DNA from: an uncultured Clostridia bacterium
GTDB lineage: Bacteria; Bacillota; Clostridia; Oscillospirales; Acutalibacteraceae
NCBI GenBank assembly: GCA_945221685.1
Contig: CALYNN010000067.1
Coordinates: 1-8,160 of the forward strand
Length of the DNA stretch: 8,160 nt
Direction of reading: 5' to 3'
The notes under the pieces were generated by a model. It did not search any database. It saw nothing but the letters and a program-made list of their open reading frames with translations, and was not told where the DNA came from. Every line of letters begins with the position of its first letter. Positions within the stretch are counted from its first letter, which is position 1. Shown one piece after another: positions 1 through 6,383 of this stretch. Both the position numbers and the translations under genes were made by a program.

Positions 1-46
1 CCTTATAAACAAGGATTGAATATATTATGTATTTAATAATTATTGA

Positions 47-78
47 ACTATTAAAGTTAATAGTAAACTATAAGTTTA
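47..78. repeat. Two adjacent overlapping palindromes, possible operator-like site
   Basis: ACTATTAA (47-54) and TTAATAGT (57-64) are perfect inverted 8-bp arms around a 2-base centre. TAAACT (64-69) and AGTTTA (73-78) are perfect 6-bp arms around ATA. Between them, ATAGT (60-64) and ACTAT (67-71) also pair. The sequence AACTAT followed by AAGTT therefore occurs twice, at 46-58 and 66-76. Such repeated dyads can bind dimeric regulators or recombinases, but in 23% GC sequence short palindromes also arise by chance. Function is unknown. Confidence 0.35.
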
Positions 79-114
79 TTTAGGATCTGCTAAAAAATTA
101 ATTATTTTCAATAT

Positions 115-143
115 GTTGTGTGAATTTTAAGGTTGTGTGGATT
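115..143. repeat. Short direct repeat GTTGTGTGRATT, two copies
   Basis: GTTGTGTGAATT occupies 115-126 and GTTGTGTGGATT occupies 132-143. The copies are 12 bp, match at 11 of 12 positions and start 17 bp apart. The G-rich repeat stands out from the AT-rich surroundings. It could be a protein binding iteron-like pair or a relic of element ends, but two copies are too few to assign a role. Confidence 0.35.
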
Positions 144-153
144 GGTTTTTCTG

Positions 154-194
154 AGAAATATAGAAATACTGTGCCTTAGTATCTCTATATTTCT
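154..194. repeat. 17-bp-arm inverted repeat (hairpin) just beyond the PBP stop codon
   Basis: The left arm at 154-170 (AGAAATATAGAAATACT) pairs with the right arm at 178-194 (AGTATCTCTATATTTCT) around the loop GTGCCTT. The only mismatch is 165/183, which becomes a G-U wobble in minus-strand RNA, so that RNA would form a continuous stem. The hairpin begins three bases after the PBP stop codon. It is not a canonical minus-strand terminator, because CAGAAAAACC rather than a U-tract follows it. On the plus strand TTCTTTCTT overlaps its end, so a weak plus-strand terminator is possible. It could instead be an element terminus. Confidence 0.6.
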
Positions 195-197
195 TTC

Positions 198-1355
198 TTA
201 AAGACTTAGAGTAGTAGAATGGTAATTACCGCCGTTTGCAATACAGGCAACCAAGGAGGCAAAATGCATAGGACTGTCGCTGAGCTTTCCCTGACCGAAG
301 CCTATTAGGGCAAGCTGACCCCTTGAAGCCCGAAGCTCATCTATGCTTGGGAACACTCCGGAGCTGATATTCCAGCCGTCAAAAAGCTCAAAGGCTTTTC
401 CAAATCCTAATTTTTCAGCCGTTTCGTAAATTTTTTCTTCACCAAGCTTCAGCGCGAGATTTACAAAATAGCAGTTGCAGGAATTAGCAAGAGCCTTCTT
501 CATATTTTGAATTCCGTGGGAATGATTATTTTGGCAGTTAAATACAGTATCGCCAACCTTTATTTTACTGTTGCAGTTATAAATTAAATCAATATTATTT
601 TCAAGAGCGCAGGCACACACTGCAAGCTTAAATACCGAGCCAACGCTGTACGGCAATATTGCACGGTTAAGATAATCCTCACCGCAGCTTACCGAAGCCA
701 GCACCTGCGATGATTCAACATCAAGAATAACCACGGCACCTTTTTTTATATTTTTTGAAGCCTCTTGGGCAATTTTTTGAATATCAGTATCTAATGAAAT
801 AATCACTCCCTCAACGGAATCGTAATTATCATTATTAACCGTTACACTGTCGCCCTCAAGCAGTCTGCCTCTGGCGTCAGTTGCAAAATTTACCGAAAGC
901 TCGCCGATTTTCCTTTCAACATATTGCTCAAGTCCCCCGTAATCCTTGGATATAAGATTTTTGGCAGGCATATTTTCCGGATTATATATAATTCTGTCAA
1001 ACTGATAAATATATTTTGTATTCGCTTTTTTTGAAACTGCTTTTTTAATAGGATAACTCTTTGCAAGCTCCTTGCTGATTTCAGCGGCTTCTTCACCTTC
1101 AAAAAGCTTATTCAGCTCTGCAAGGGCGTTTTCATCCGGCGGTATTACTGCAATTCTCTCTGTTTTACTGTTATTAATCCTTACGCCGCATCTGTCATAA
1201 ATACTTGTGTAAAGTTCACCTACCGAAACGGTATAGGAATTATAGGAATCGGAAACGGTATAGGATTTGCTGAGAGCAATATAACCGCACCTTCCTGCAA
1301 CGGCGGTAAAAACAAATACAAAAGCAAGCAATAAGGAATTATATCTTTTAAGCAT
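198..1355 (-). CDS. Class B penicillin-binding protein, C-terminally truncated (no KTG motif)
   Basis: This is a D,D-transpeptidase-like protein of 385 residues that would cross-link peptidoglycan outside the membrane. An N-terminal membrane anchor spans about residues 7-27. It is followed by a pedestal with a DRCG motif (54-57; the family usually has DRNG) and a transpeptidase domain from about residue 185. The acylation motif SVFK is at 240-243 and the SCN (SxN) motif at 292-294. GFGQG (352-356) and ANGG (373-376) mark the conserved stretch before the third motif. The KTG motif and the rest of the fold are missing: translation ends at residue 385, and neither of the other two frames continues a PBP downstream. 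Full-length relatives have roughly 450-600 residues. The protein is therefore probably inactive and the gene a likely pseudogene. The ATG abuts the U-tract of a terminator and has at best a GGGTG as ribosome binding site. Confidence 0.85.
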   Translation of the reverse strand: MLKRYNSLLLAFVFVFTAVAGRCGYIALSKSYTVSDSYNSYTVSVGELYTSIYDRCGVRINNSKTERIAVIPPDENALAELNKLFEGEEAAEISKELAKSYPIKKAVSKKANTKYIYQFDRIIYNPENMPAKNLISKDYGGLEQYVERKIGELSVNFATDARGRLLEGDSVTVNNDNYDSVEGVIISLDTDIQKIAQEASKNIKKGAVVILDVESSQVLASVSCGEDYLNRAILPYSVGSVFKLAVCACALENNIDLIYNCNSKIKVGDTVFNCQNNHSHGIQNMKKALANSCNCYFVNLALKLGEEKIYETAEKLGFGKAFELFDGWNISSGVFPSIDELRASRGQLALIGFGQGKLSDSPMHFASLVACIANGGNYHSTTLSL

Positions 1356-1391
1356 AAAAAAACACCCACTGTTATTCTTAACAATGGGTGT
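1356..1391 (-). terminator. Intrinsic terminator ending the sigA-U32 operon
   Basis: In minus-strand RNA, ACACCCAUUGUU pairs with AACAGUGGGUGU (arms 1380-1391 and 1362-1373) around AAGAAU. One pair, 1369/1384, is a G-U wobble, and A-U closing of the loop can extend the stem by one more pair. Seven U residues (1356-1362) follow, counting the last stem base. The hairpin begins five bases after the U32 stop codon and is a textbook intrinsic terminator for that operon. The U-tract runs directly into the ATG of the PBP gene at 1355. The 3' arm also contains GGGUG, the only sequence resembling a ribosome binding site for that gene, so the folded hairpin would mask it. Confidence 0.85.
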
Positions 1392-1396
1392 ATGTT

Positions 1397-2623
1397 TTAA
1401 TCAGTTCTTTTTCGCCTGAATATAGCATCGGGTGAAATATCCAAATCACACTTAAAGGAATATACATTTGTGGCTTTGTTTGCAACCTCTGCCTTTTCAT
1501 CGTCGGTAACATTATACAAATCCTCAACGACAATTCGGTAAGGCTTTTTATCAGGCTCTACTACCTCAAGAACATCACCCTGATAAAATCTGTTGCGCTG
1601 GTCAACAACAATTCTTCCGTTTTCACGGCTTTTAAACAAAGCGCAAACATCCCAATTTCTAATATATCCGCCTGTATCAAGAACCTGACCGTTTTTCATC
1701 GGACCGAAATAAAAGCCTGTTGTATATTCTCTGTGGCTCATTTTTTCCATTTCATCAAGTATCCACTGCGAAACCTTAAAATCATCGCTTGGATTTTTGA
1801 TGTACTCGTTAATAGCGTTTCTGTATGCGTAGGTAACTATCGCGGTGTAGTATTCGCTCTTTGCCCTGCCCTCAATTTTAAAGGAATCAATTCCTGCGTT
1901 GACAAGCTGAGGAATATACTCAATCATACATAAATCACGCGAGTTGAATACATAAGTTCCGCTGTCGTCCTGATTAACAGGAAAATACTGACCCGGCCGA
2001 GTTTCCTCCATAAGATGATACTTCCATCTGCACGGTTGGGCGCAGTCGCCTCTGTTAGCATCTCTGCCAACCATATAATCGGAAAGAATACACCTGCCGG
2101 AAAAGCTCATACACATTGCGCCGTGAACAAAGGCTTCAATCTGCAAATCAGGCGGAGTTTTATCTCGTATTTTTTTAATCTCATCAAGCGAAAGCTCCCT
2201 TGCGGTTACAATTCTTTTTGCACCAAGCTCATAAAGGGTGTTCGCCGCTTGATAATTTACAATACCTACCTGAGTTGACATATGAATTTCAACATCCGGC
2301 GCATATTTCTTTGCCATTGCCATAACGCCTATATCTGCAATTATAAACGCGTCAATTCCTATTTCGGCTGCATATTTCAGAAAATCGGGAAGATATTCAA
2401 TTTCATTGTTTCTCGGAAGAGTGTTGCAGGTTAAGTAAACCTTCTTGTTCATTTTATGAGCAAGGGCAACCGCCGCCTTAAGTCCGTCGGCATCAAAATT
2501 TGACGGATTGGTTCTCATTCCGAATTGCTTGCCGGCAAGATAAACTGCGTCAGCTCCGAATTTCAGGGCAAGCTTAAGCCTCTCGAAATCTCCTGCCGGT
2601 GAAAGTAATTCAATATTTCTCAT
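1397..2623 (-). CDS. trhP: U32-family protein, probable tRNA 5-hydroxyuridine synthesis protein TrhP (YrrO/YegQ type)
   Basis: The family is annotated as peptidase U32, but characterised members such as E. coli TrhP/YegQ and B. subtilis YrrN/YrrO take part in prephenate-dependent hydroxylation of U34 in tRNA, at the wobble position. The 408-residue protein begins with the barrel start IELLSPAGD. It carries the full U32 signature from EAFVHGAMC to GRCILS (163-181). Cysteines 171, 178, 194 and 198, plus C232 in RDLC, are likely iron-sulfur ligands, and GDCAQPCRW matches the TrhP subgroup closely. Other conserved blocks are SFKIEGR and the C-terminal beta domain with FYQGDVLEVV. I chose the ATG at 2623, two bases after the mltG stop; a TTG at 2629 overlapping that stop is possible but gives only two more residues. 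No strong ribosome binding site is present, so coupling to mltG is likely. Peptidase activity is not implied. Confidence 0.88.
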   Translation of the reverse strand: MRNIELLSPAGDFERLKLALKFGADAVYLAGKQFGMRTNPSNFDADGLKAAVALAHKMNKKVYLTCNTLPRNNEIEYLPDFLKYAAEIGIDAFIIADIGVMAMAKKYAPDVEIHMSTQVGIVNYQAANTLYELGAKRIVTARELSLDEIKKIRDKTPPDLQIEAFVHGAMCMSFSGRCILSDYMVGRDANRGDCAQPCRWKYHLMEETRPGQYFPVNQDDSGTYVFNSRDLCMIEYIPQLVNAGIDSFKIEGRAKSEYYTAIVTYAYRNAINEYIKNPSDDFKVSQWILDEMEKMSHREYTTGFYFGPMKNGQVLDTGGYIRNWDVCALFKSRENGRIVVDQRNRFYQGDVLEVVEPDKKPYRIVVEDLYNVTDDEKAEVANKATNVYSFKCDLDISPDAIFRRKRTD

Positions 2624-2625
2624 AA

Positions 2626-3903
2626 TCAATAGCTCAGGTAAGGCGCATAAGCCTGTACCTTGTCCTTAAATTCCGAATAAGTTTTTGCACAATACAAATT
2701 ACCCTTTGAATCGTGGAAGAAATAGTAATAATCCGTATCATCGGGATACAACGCCGCATCAATAGCCGCTATACCCGGATTACAGATAGGACCTGCCGGA
2801 AGACCTACAACAGTAGAGGTACTGTCTGTGCTATAAAACTTAAGATAATAATCAGCAGTATGAGCCGATGTTGAAGCAAGAGAAGGCGCAACCTTATTAT
2901 TAATGTAATCAGAGGTTGACTCACATCCAAGAGATGGGAAATTAGTCTTGTCCGAAAGACGATTATGAATAACAGAGGAAATCTCCTTCATTTGAGCTTC
3001 ACTGCCTGCCTCCATTTGTATTATGGAAGCAATGCAAATAATTTCATCCATAGAGTATCCAAGCTCTTTAGCACGGGTTCTGTGCTTTTCGGTAATCTTT
3101 GCGTCTCCGTTAGAAAGGAATTTTTTTACAACAGAGGAAGCGCTTTCGCCCACATAGAAATCGTATGTGTCGGGGAATAGATAACCCTCAAGCCTGTACG
3201 GTACCTCCTCCTTTGCTTTTAAGGAGTTTACCAAAGAATAAGAAAATTCGGTTGATTCTATAACCTGTAAAAGCGCCGCCTTATCGCAAACCTCGTTTGC
3301 AACAAGCTTGTCCGTAATTTCGGCAACAGTATAACCCTCGGGGAAGGTTAAGGTTACTGTTTCGGCAGTAGCGGCATTGCCCTGCATTGTTTGGAGCATT
3401 CCTTCAAGACCCATTTTTCCGTTTAGATAATAAACGCCTGCCTCGTAGCCCTTATCTTCATAATAAATGCCGTTTCTATATTGAGGGCCGACCTGCTCCT
3501 CTCTGAATTTTGCAAAAAGCTTGCAAAAATTTTTACACTTAATTAATCCATTATCGGCAAGAAGGTCAACTGCTTCATTCATATCGTTAATCTGCTCGCT
3601 TATGCTGATAGTAACATTTGAAGATGTTTTAGTTATTGCCAAAACATCATTCATACACATAACCGCATAAATGGAAAGCGCCATAGATAAAACAATAACA
3701 ACCAAAAAGAAAACATAGGTGCTTGCAACACCCTTGCTTTTTTGTTGCCTTGGAGCATTTTTCCTTACTGCTTCGGCAGGAGCGGAGCTGCTGATTTTAT
3801 CGGTGTCTGCTTCAACATTTGAAAAATACACATCGTTTTTTTCATTAGCGGTAGCTACGGGATTGATACCGGTTTCATCAAGCTTAAAATCATCGTTGTT
3901 CAT
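2626..3903 (-). CDS. mltG: Endolytic murein transglycosylase MltG (YceG-like)
   Basis: MltG is a membrane-anchored lytic transglycosylase that cuts nascent peptidoglycan strands and so limits glycan length. The 425-residue protein has a hydrophilic, probably disordered cytoplasmic tail (1-58) and one transmembrane helix (about 61-83). A LysM-like region precedes the YceG domain (about 180-420). Visible motifs are FPEGYTV (188-194), EGYLFPDTY (239-247), ASIIQMEAG (292-300) with the probable catalytic E298, HNRL (313-316) and GLPAGPICNPG (367-377). The usual YNTY just before GLPxGPICNPG is replaced by a longer, Ser/Thr-rich YSTDSTST stretch. The ATG at 3903 is preferred because AGGAGG lies at 3916-3921 upstream. 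An in-frame TTG at 3924 would start before that site and has none of its own. The C-terminus ends against the U32 gene, a pairing also seen in the Bacillus yrrL-yrrO cluster. Confidence 0.93.
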   Translation of the reverse strand: MNNDDFKLDETGINPVATANEKNDVYFSNVEADTDKISSSAPAEAVRKNAPRQQKSKGVASTYVFFLVVIVLSMALSIYAVMCMNDVLAITKTSSNVTISISEQINDMNEAVDLLADNGLIKCKNFCKLFAKFREEQVGPQYRNGIYYEDKGYEAGVYYLNGKMGLEGMLQTMQGNAATAETVTLTFPEGYTVAEITDKLVANEVCDKAALLQVIESTEFSYSLVNSLKAKEEVPYRLEGYLFPDTYDFYVGESASSVVKKFLSNGDAKITEKHRTRAKELGYSMDEIICIASIIQMEAGSEAQMKEISSVIHNRLSDKTNFPSLGCESTSDYINNKVAPSLASTSAHTADYYLKFYSTDSTSTVVGLPAGPICNPGIAAIDAALYPDDTDYYYFFHDSKGNLYCAKTYSEFKDKVQAYAPYLSY

Positions 3904-3915
3904 TTTATTCTTTAT

Positions 3916-3921
3916 CCTCCT
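3916..3921 (-). promoter_or_regulatory. Ribosome binding site AGGAGG that decides the mltG start
   Basis: AGGAGG lies 12 bases upstream of the ATG at 3903 and just after the stop codon of the folate cyclo-ligase gene. The spacing is slightly long. The only alternative start, TTG at 3924, lies upstream of this site, so the ATG is the better start. Confidence 0.75.
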
Positions 3922-3924
3922 CAA

Positions 3925-4479
3925 TTAGACAGAAAAAACACTGTCCTCGGTGATAATATAGTTAACAGGCAGGTCAAGCCTGTCAGCAGGTATTTTATCA
4001 ATAATCATTTCATTATAGCATAAGCCTACGGAAACGGAAGAAAATTTTTCAAGAAATCTGTCGTAATATCCCTTTCCGTAGCCAAGCCTAAAGCCTTTTA
4101 AATCATAGGAAATTGCAGGCACAACGCAAAGAGCGTTACTGCAATCATTAAATTTATCGCTGTTGCCCTTAGGCTCGCGAACATTAAAGGAGCCTGTTAT
4201 CAATTCATCAAGGGAATTAATTTTATAAAAATCCATATTACCGCAATTATCGGTGCATTTGGGAAGATATACTGTTTTGCCACGGCTGATTGCAGCTTCT
4301 ATTGCATAATCGGTATTAATTTCATCGTCAAGTGCGGCAAAAAATAAAATTTTATCACAATTAATATATAGCAGGCTGTTTAATAAATTATTGCAAATTT
4401 TTAAATCTTTTTCTTTTTTATCGGCAATATTTTTTCTTTTGCTTAGTAACTCCCTGCGAAGCTGTGCTTTTATTTGCAT
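3925..4479 (-). CDS. fau: 5-formyltetrahydrofolate cyclo-ligase (MTHFS)
   Basis: This cytoplasmic enzyme converts 5-formyl-THF to 5,10-methenyl-THF with ATP hydrolysis and returns stored folate to one-carbon metabolism. Its 184 residues are the normal family length. The N-terminal basic motif KAQLRRELLSKRK (4-16) supplies phosphate-contacting Lys and Arg residues. DDEINTD (51-57) fits the substrate pocket, REP (101-103) is conserved, and the hallmark RLGYGKGYYDRFL is at 131-143, preceded by VVPAISYDLKG. The start codon overlaps the end of the DJ-1 gene by 10 bases in another frame. A weak AGGA lies 11 bases upstream, so coupled translation is likely. The link with thymidylate kinase in the same operon is plausible because thymidylate synthesis uses methylene-THF, but that is inference. 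Confidence 0.93.
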   Translation of the reverse strand: MQIKAQLRRELLSKRKNIADKKEKDLKICNNLLNSLLYINCDKILFFAALDDEINTDYAIEAAISRGKTVYLPKCTDNCGNMDFYKINSLDELITGSFNVREPKGNSDKFNDCSNALCVVPAISYDLKGFRLGYGKGYYDRFLEKFSSVSVGLCYNEMIIDKIPADRLDLPVNYIITEDSVFSV

Positions 4480-5009
4480 TGTATTGCTTTTCCTATTCTT
4501 TCGGCTTCTTCCTCGCCGGCAAGAGCCTTTACGATTTCAAGACCGAATTCAACGGAAACACCTGCGCCTCTTGCGGTAATAAATCTTCCGTCGCGAATAA
4601 CAAATTCATCGGAAAGCTCTGCACCGTCTAAATATTTCATATATGACGGATAGGAGGTAGCTTTAATATTCTTTAACAAGCCTTTGTTGCCGAGAATAGA
4701 CGGAGCGGCGCAAATTGCACAAATCAATGCGTCCTCGTCCATTGCCCTGTCTATAACCGATTGAACAAAGCTGTTTTTTTCAAGGTTAATAACTCCGTCG
4801 GAGCCTCCCGGTAAAATAATAGCTTCAACATTATCGTAGGAAAAATCAGAGGCTTCAATATCTGCTTCAACAGCAACGCCGCAGGAGGATGTAACAAGCT
4901 TACCTGTTACTCCTACTGTTTTTACGCAAAGCTTTGCACGCCTTAGCATATCAACAGGTGCAAGAGCCTCTATTATTTCAAAACCGTCTGCTAAAAATAA
5001 ATAAACCAT
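4470..5009 (-). CDS. DJ-1/PfpI family protein (DJ-1 clade, ThiJ/YajL-like)
   Basis: The 179-residue single-domain protein has the length and fold signature of the DJ-1 clade. It opens with VYLFLADGFEIIEALAPVD, where E14 matches the conserved Glu that contacts the catalytic cysteine. The strand and loop LPGGSDG (66-72) follow. The nucleophile elbow AICAAPSILG places the reactive cysteine at C100. Near the C-terminus FITARGAGVSVEFGLEIV matches the family pattern around RGPGTxxEF. Reported activities include glyoxalase III, chaperone and redox sensing; a protein deglycase role is disputed. The substrate here cannot be told from sequence. Start choice is firm: AAGGAG sits 8 bases before the ATG, after the stop codon of the GNAT gene. 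The end overlaps the folate cyclo-ligase start by 10 bases. Confidence 0.92.
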   Translation of the reverse strand: MVYLFLADGFEIIEALAPVDMLRRAKLCVKTVGVTGKLVTSSCGVAVEADIEASDFSYDNVEAIILPGGSDGVINLEKNSFVQSVIDRAMDEDALICAICAAPSILGNKGLLKNIKATSYPSYMKYLDGAELSDEFVIRDGRFITARGAGVSVEFGLEIVKALAGEEEAERIGKAIQCK

Positions 5010-5017
5010 ATTTTTGT

Positions 5018-5023
5018 CTCCTT
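5018..5023 (-). promoter_or_regulatory. Strong ribosome binding site of the DJ-1 gene
   Basis: AAGGAG lies 8 bases before the ATG at 5009, in a 16-base gap after the stop codon of the GNAT gene. It is among the best-formed ribosome binding sites in the operon. It suggests that the DJ-1 gene can be translated independently of its upstream neighbour. Confidence 0.75.
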
Positions 5024-5025
5024 AA

Positions 5026-5496
5026 TTATTCAGCCGTATAAGCAAGCGCAAAGGGCTTTTCAAGCTCGCATCCGTCTAAAAGATATTCTTCTATTTCTTC
5101 AATTTCAAAAAAATGTATGCTGCTGATTTCTGTTTTTTTATCAAATCCGCGCTTTTTGTAATATTCAACCAAATCGCTATGGGCAGGAATAAGAATAATT
5201 TTTGAATAACATTCCTTTGCAAAGTCAAGAAGCCCTGTCATTTCTCCTCGGCGTCTGAATGCCCTGCCGGTACAGGCGGCATATATATATTTATACCTTT
5301 CGCCCTGTACGGTACAATCAACCAAAAACAACATTGACGCCAAATTGCCGTTTAAATCATAACTGCATAAAACAGATTTGTTTTCACAACTGTCAAGAAA
5401 GAATTCTATATCCTCTCTTGGATCGCCGAAGGCCTCACGCCAAAGGTTAATTATACATTCATCGTCAAATTTTTTTGTTTCAATTATTTTATCCAT
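5026..5496 (-). CDS. GNAT-family N-acetyltransferase
   Basis: This is a 156-residue single-domain acyl-CoA-dependent acetyltransferase of unknown substrate, expected in the cytoplasm. The first helix carries LWREAFGDP (18-26), typical of the Clostridia GNAT group related to Eis N-terminal domains. A central beta strand, YKYIYAACT, leads into the acetyl-CoA pyrophosphate loop RRRGEM (81-86, fitting the R/QxxGxG/A pattern, with Met in the last position). The helix TGLLDFAKE follows. YYKKRGF (112-118) is the usual late GNAT motif. The start overlaps the end of the DUF2156 gene by 8 bases (ATGGATAA arrangement), with GGAG four bases before the ATG. Such tight overlap suggests that the two transferases are made together and may act on related substrates. 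Confidence 0.88.
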   Translation of the reverse strand: MDKIIETKKFDDECIINLWREAFGDPREDIEFFLDSCENKSVLCSYDLNGNLASMLFLVDCTVQGERYKYIYAACTGRAFRRRGEMTGLLDFAKECYSKIILIPAHSDLVEYYKKRGFDKKTEISSIHFFEIEEIEEYLLDGCELEKPFALAYTAE

Positions 5497-6382
5497 TATA
5501 CTCCGCTGTGCATTTTACCAAAAATATTTCCGGATTGTAGGACTGCTTTGCTTTTCTTAAGCCTTCAAGTCCCAAATCCTCTTCCCTGTTTACATACTCA
5601 TATTCCATTAAACAGTTTTTTGTAAATTCCTGATTAATAATAGTATATGCTCCCTGAACAGAGGCAGGAGCCTTTTCAAAATGAGTAACAAAAAGCCTGT
5701 CGCTGTGGCGTTCGCCTAAGGTATAGGCAATCGCCTCGCCGCCGACTCTTAAAAGACCCCCGGTAAAGCTAAGAGCCTCATAGTTTTCAAAGGCTGTTAA
5801 AACGGCTTCAAATTCAAAGGAATAATCCTCTTCCTCGTCATTACTGCGCTCATTAATCCATTTTGAATGAAGCGCAATGCAATCGTTGATATTATCCTTA
5901 CAAATGGCTTCAAAGCTCCAGTCGGGATTATTTTTTTTAAAATTTGTAATATGGTTTCTTTTTGAATGATACTTTTTACCGCGCAGTGAAGCCATTTTCT
6001 CTACGGAATATATATAGTCGTTCATTGAATCATCATATTCATATGAAAATTTATCGGGAAAATACTCGTCCAAAAGCTTTTTGTAGTTTTCGGTTACTCC
6101 GTAAATTCTCGGTTTAATTCCAAGGCTTACCGCATCGGCAATTATTTTTTCAACAGCTTCCTTAAAATCACCATTTCCGATAGGCAGAGAATAAAGAATA
6201 TCATCACCCTTACCCCATCGGCAAATAAAGAAATCCTTATATCTGCAAATTTTAGTAGAATAAGCAGTGTGCCAAATATAAGCGTTACCAAAGGTATATT
6301 CGCAGTTAAAGCTATTTACATTTTTAAGACACTCATCAACCCATTTTTTATCTTCAATAACGGGTGTTTTAAAGCATAACAT
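5489..6382 (-). CDS. DUF2156 (phosphatidylglycerol lysyltransferase C-terminal-like) protein
   Basis: The 297-residue soluble protein fits the DUF2156/LPG_synthase_C family, which has a double GNAT-like fold related to the catalytic domain of MprF and to FemXAB transferases. Supporting motifs are LRGKKYHSKRNHI (133-145), ALHSKW (170-175), GGEAIAYTLG (214-223), FVTHFEKA (231-238) and the terminal block YVNREEDLG with GLRKAKQSYNP (263-284). It lacks the membrane domain of MprF and has no signal peptide, so it is not a complete lipid lysyltransferase. Stand-alone members are common in Clostridia and have no firm function; an aminoacyl or acyl transfer is inference. The ATG lies one base after the tmk stop. 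Its AAGGA site is formed by the last codons of tmk, eight bases before the ATG. Confidence 0.85.
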   Translation of the reverse strand: MLCFKTPVIEDKKWVDECLKNVNSFNCEYTFGNAYIWHTAYSTKICRYKDFFICRWGKGDDILYSLPIGNGDFKEAVEKIIADAVSLGIKPRIYGVTENYKKLLDEYFPDKFSYEYDDSMNDYIYSVEKMASLRGKKYHSKRNHITNFKKNNPDWSFEAICKDNINDCIALHSKWINERSNDEEEDYSFEFEAVLTAFENYEALSFTGGLLRVGGEAIAYTLGERHSDRLFVTHFEKAPASVQGAYTIINQEFTKNCLMEYEYVNREEDLGLEGLRKAKQSYNPEIFLVKCTAEYNG

Positions 6383-6383
6383 T

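Larger units (their letters stand above)
1..197. other. AT-rich non-coding segment downstream of the truncated PBP gene
   Basis: No ORF with recognisable protein similarity lies here on either strand. By count about 45 of 197 bases are G or C (23%), well below the operon genes. The segment holds a 17-bp-arm hairpin at 154-194, overlapping palindromes at 47-78 and a direct repeat at 115-143. The abrupt change in composition coincides with the premature end of the penicillin-binding protein gene. The segment could therefore be the edge of an inserted element, the scar of a deletion, or a contig-end artefact. I found no convincing promoter in it. Confidence 0.6.

Noticed and set aside
16..111. 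Possible promoters in the AT-rich left segment (for example TTGAAT near 16 on plus, TTGAAA near 106-111 on minus)
   Set aside because: No -35 and -10 pair with good matches and 16-18 base spacing could be assembled, and AT-rich sequence yields many false hits.
100..197. Readthrough of the PBP stop codon in the same frame for about 28 codons
   Set aside because: The translated extension shows no resemblance to the PBP C-terminal region and no KTG motif. The other two frames downstream of the stop do not continue the fold either.
221..230. Perfect palindrome GGTAATTACC
   Set aside because: It lies within PBP codons, is only 10 bp and stands alone, so chance is the best explanation.
3904..3924. 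TTG start giving mltG seven extra residues
   Set aside because: The extra codons contain the AGGAGG ribosome binding site itself, and no site lies upstream of the TTG.
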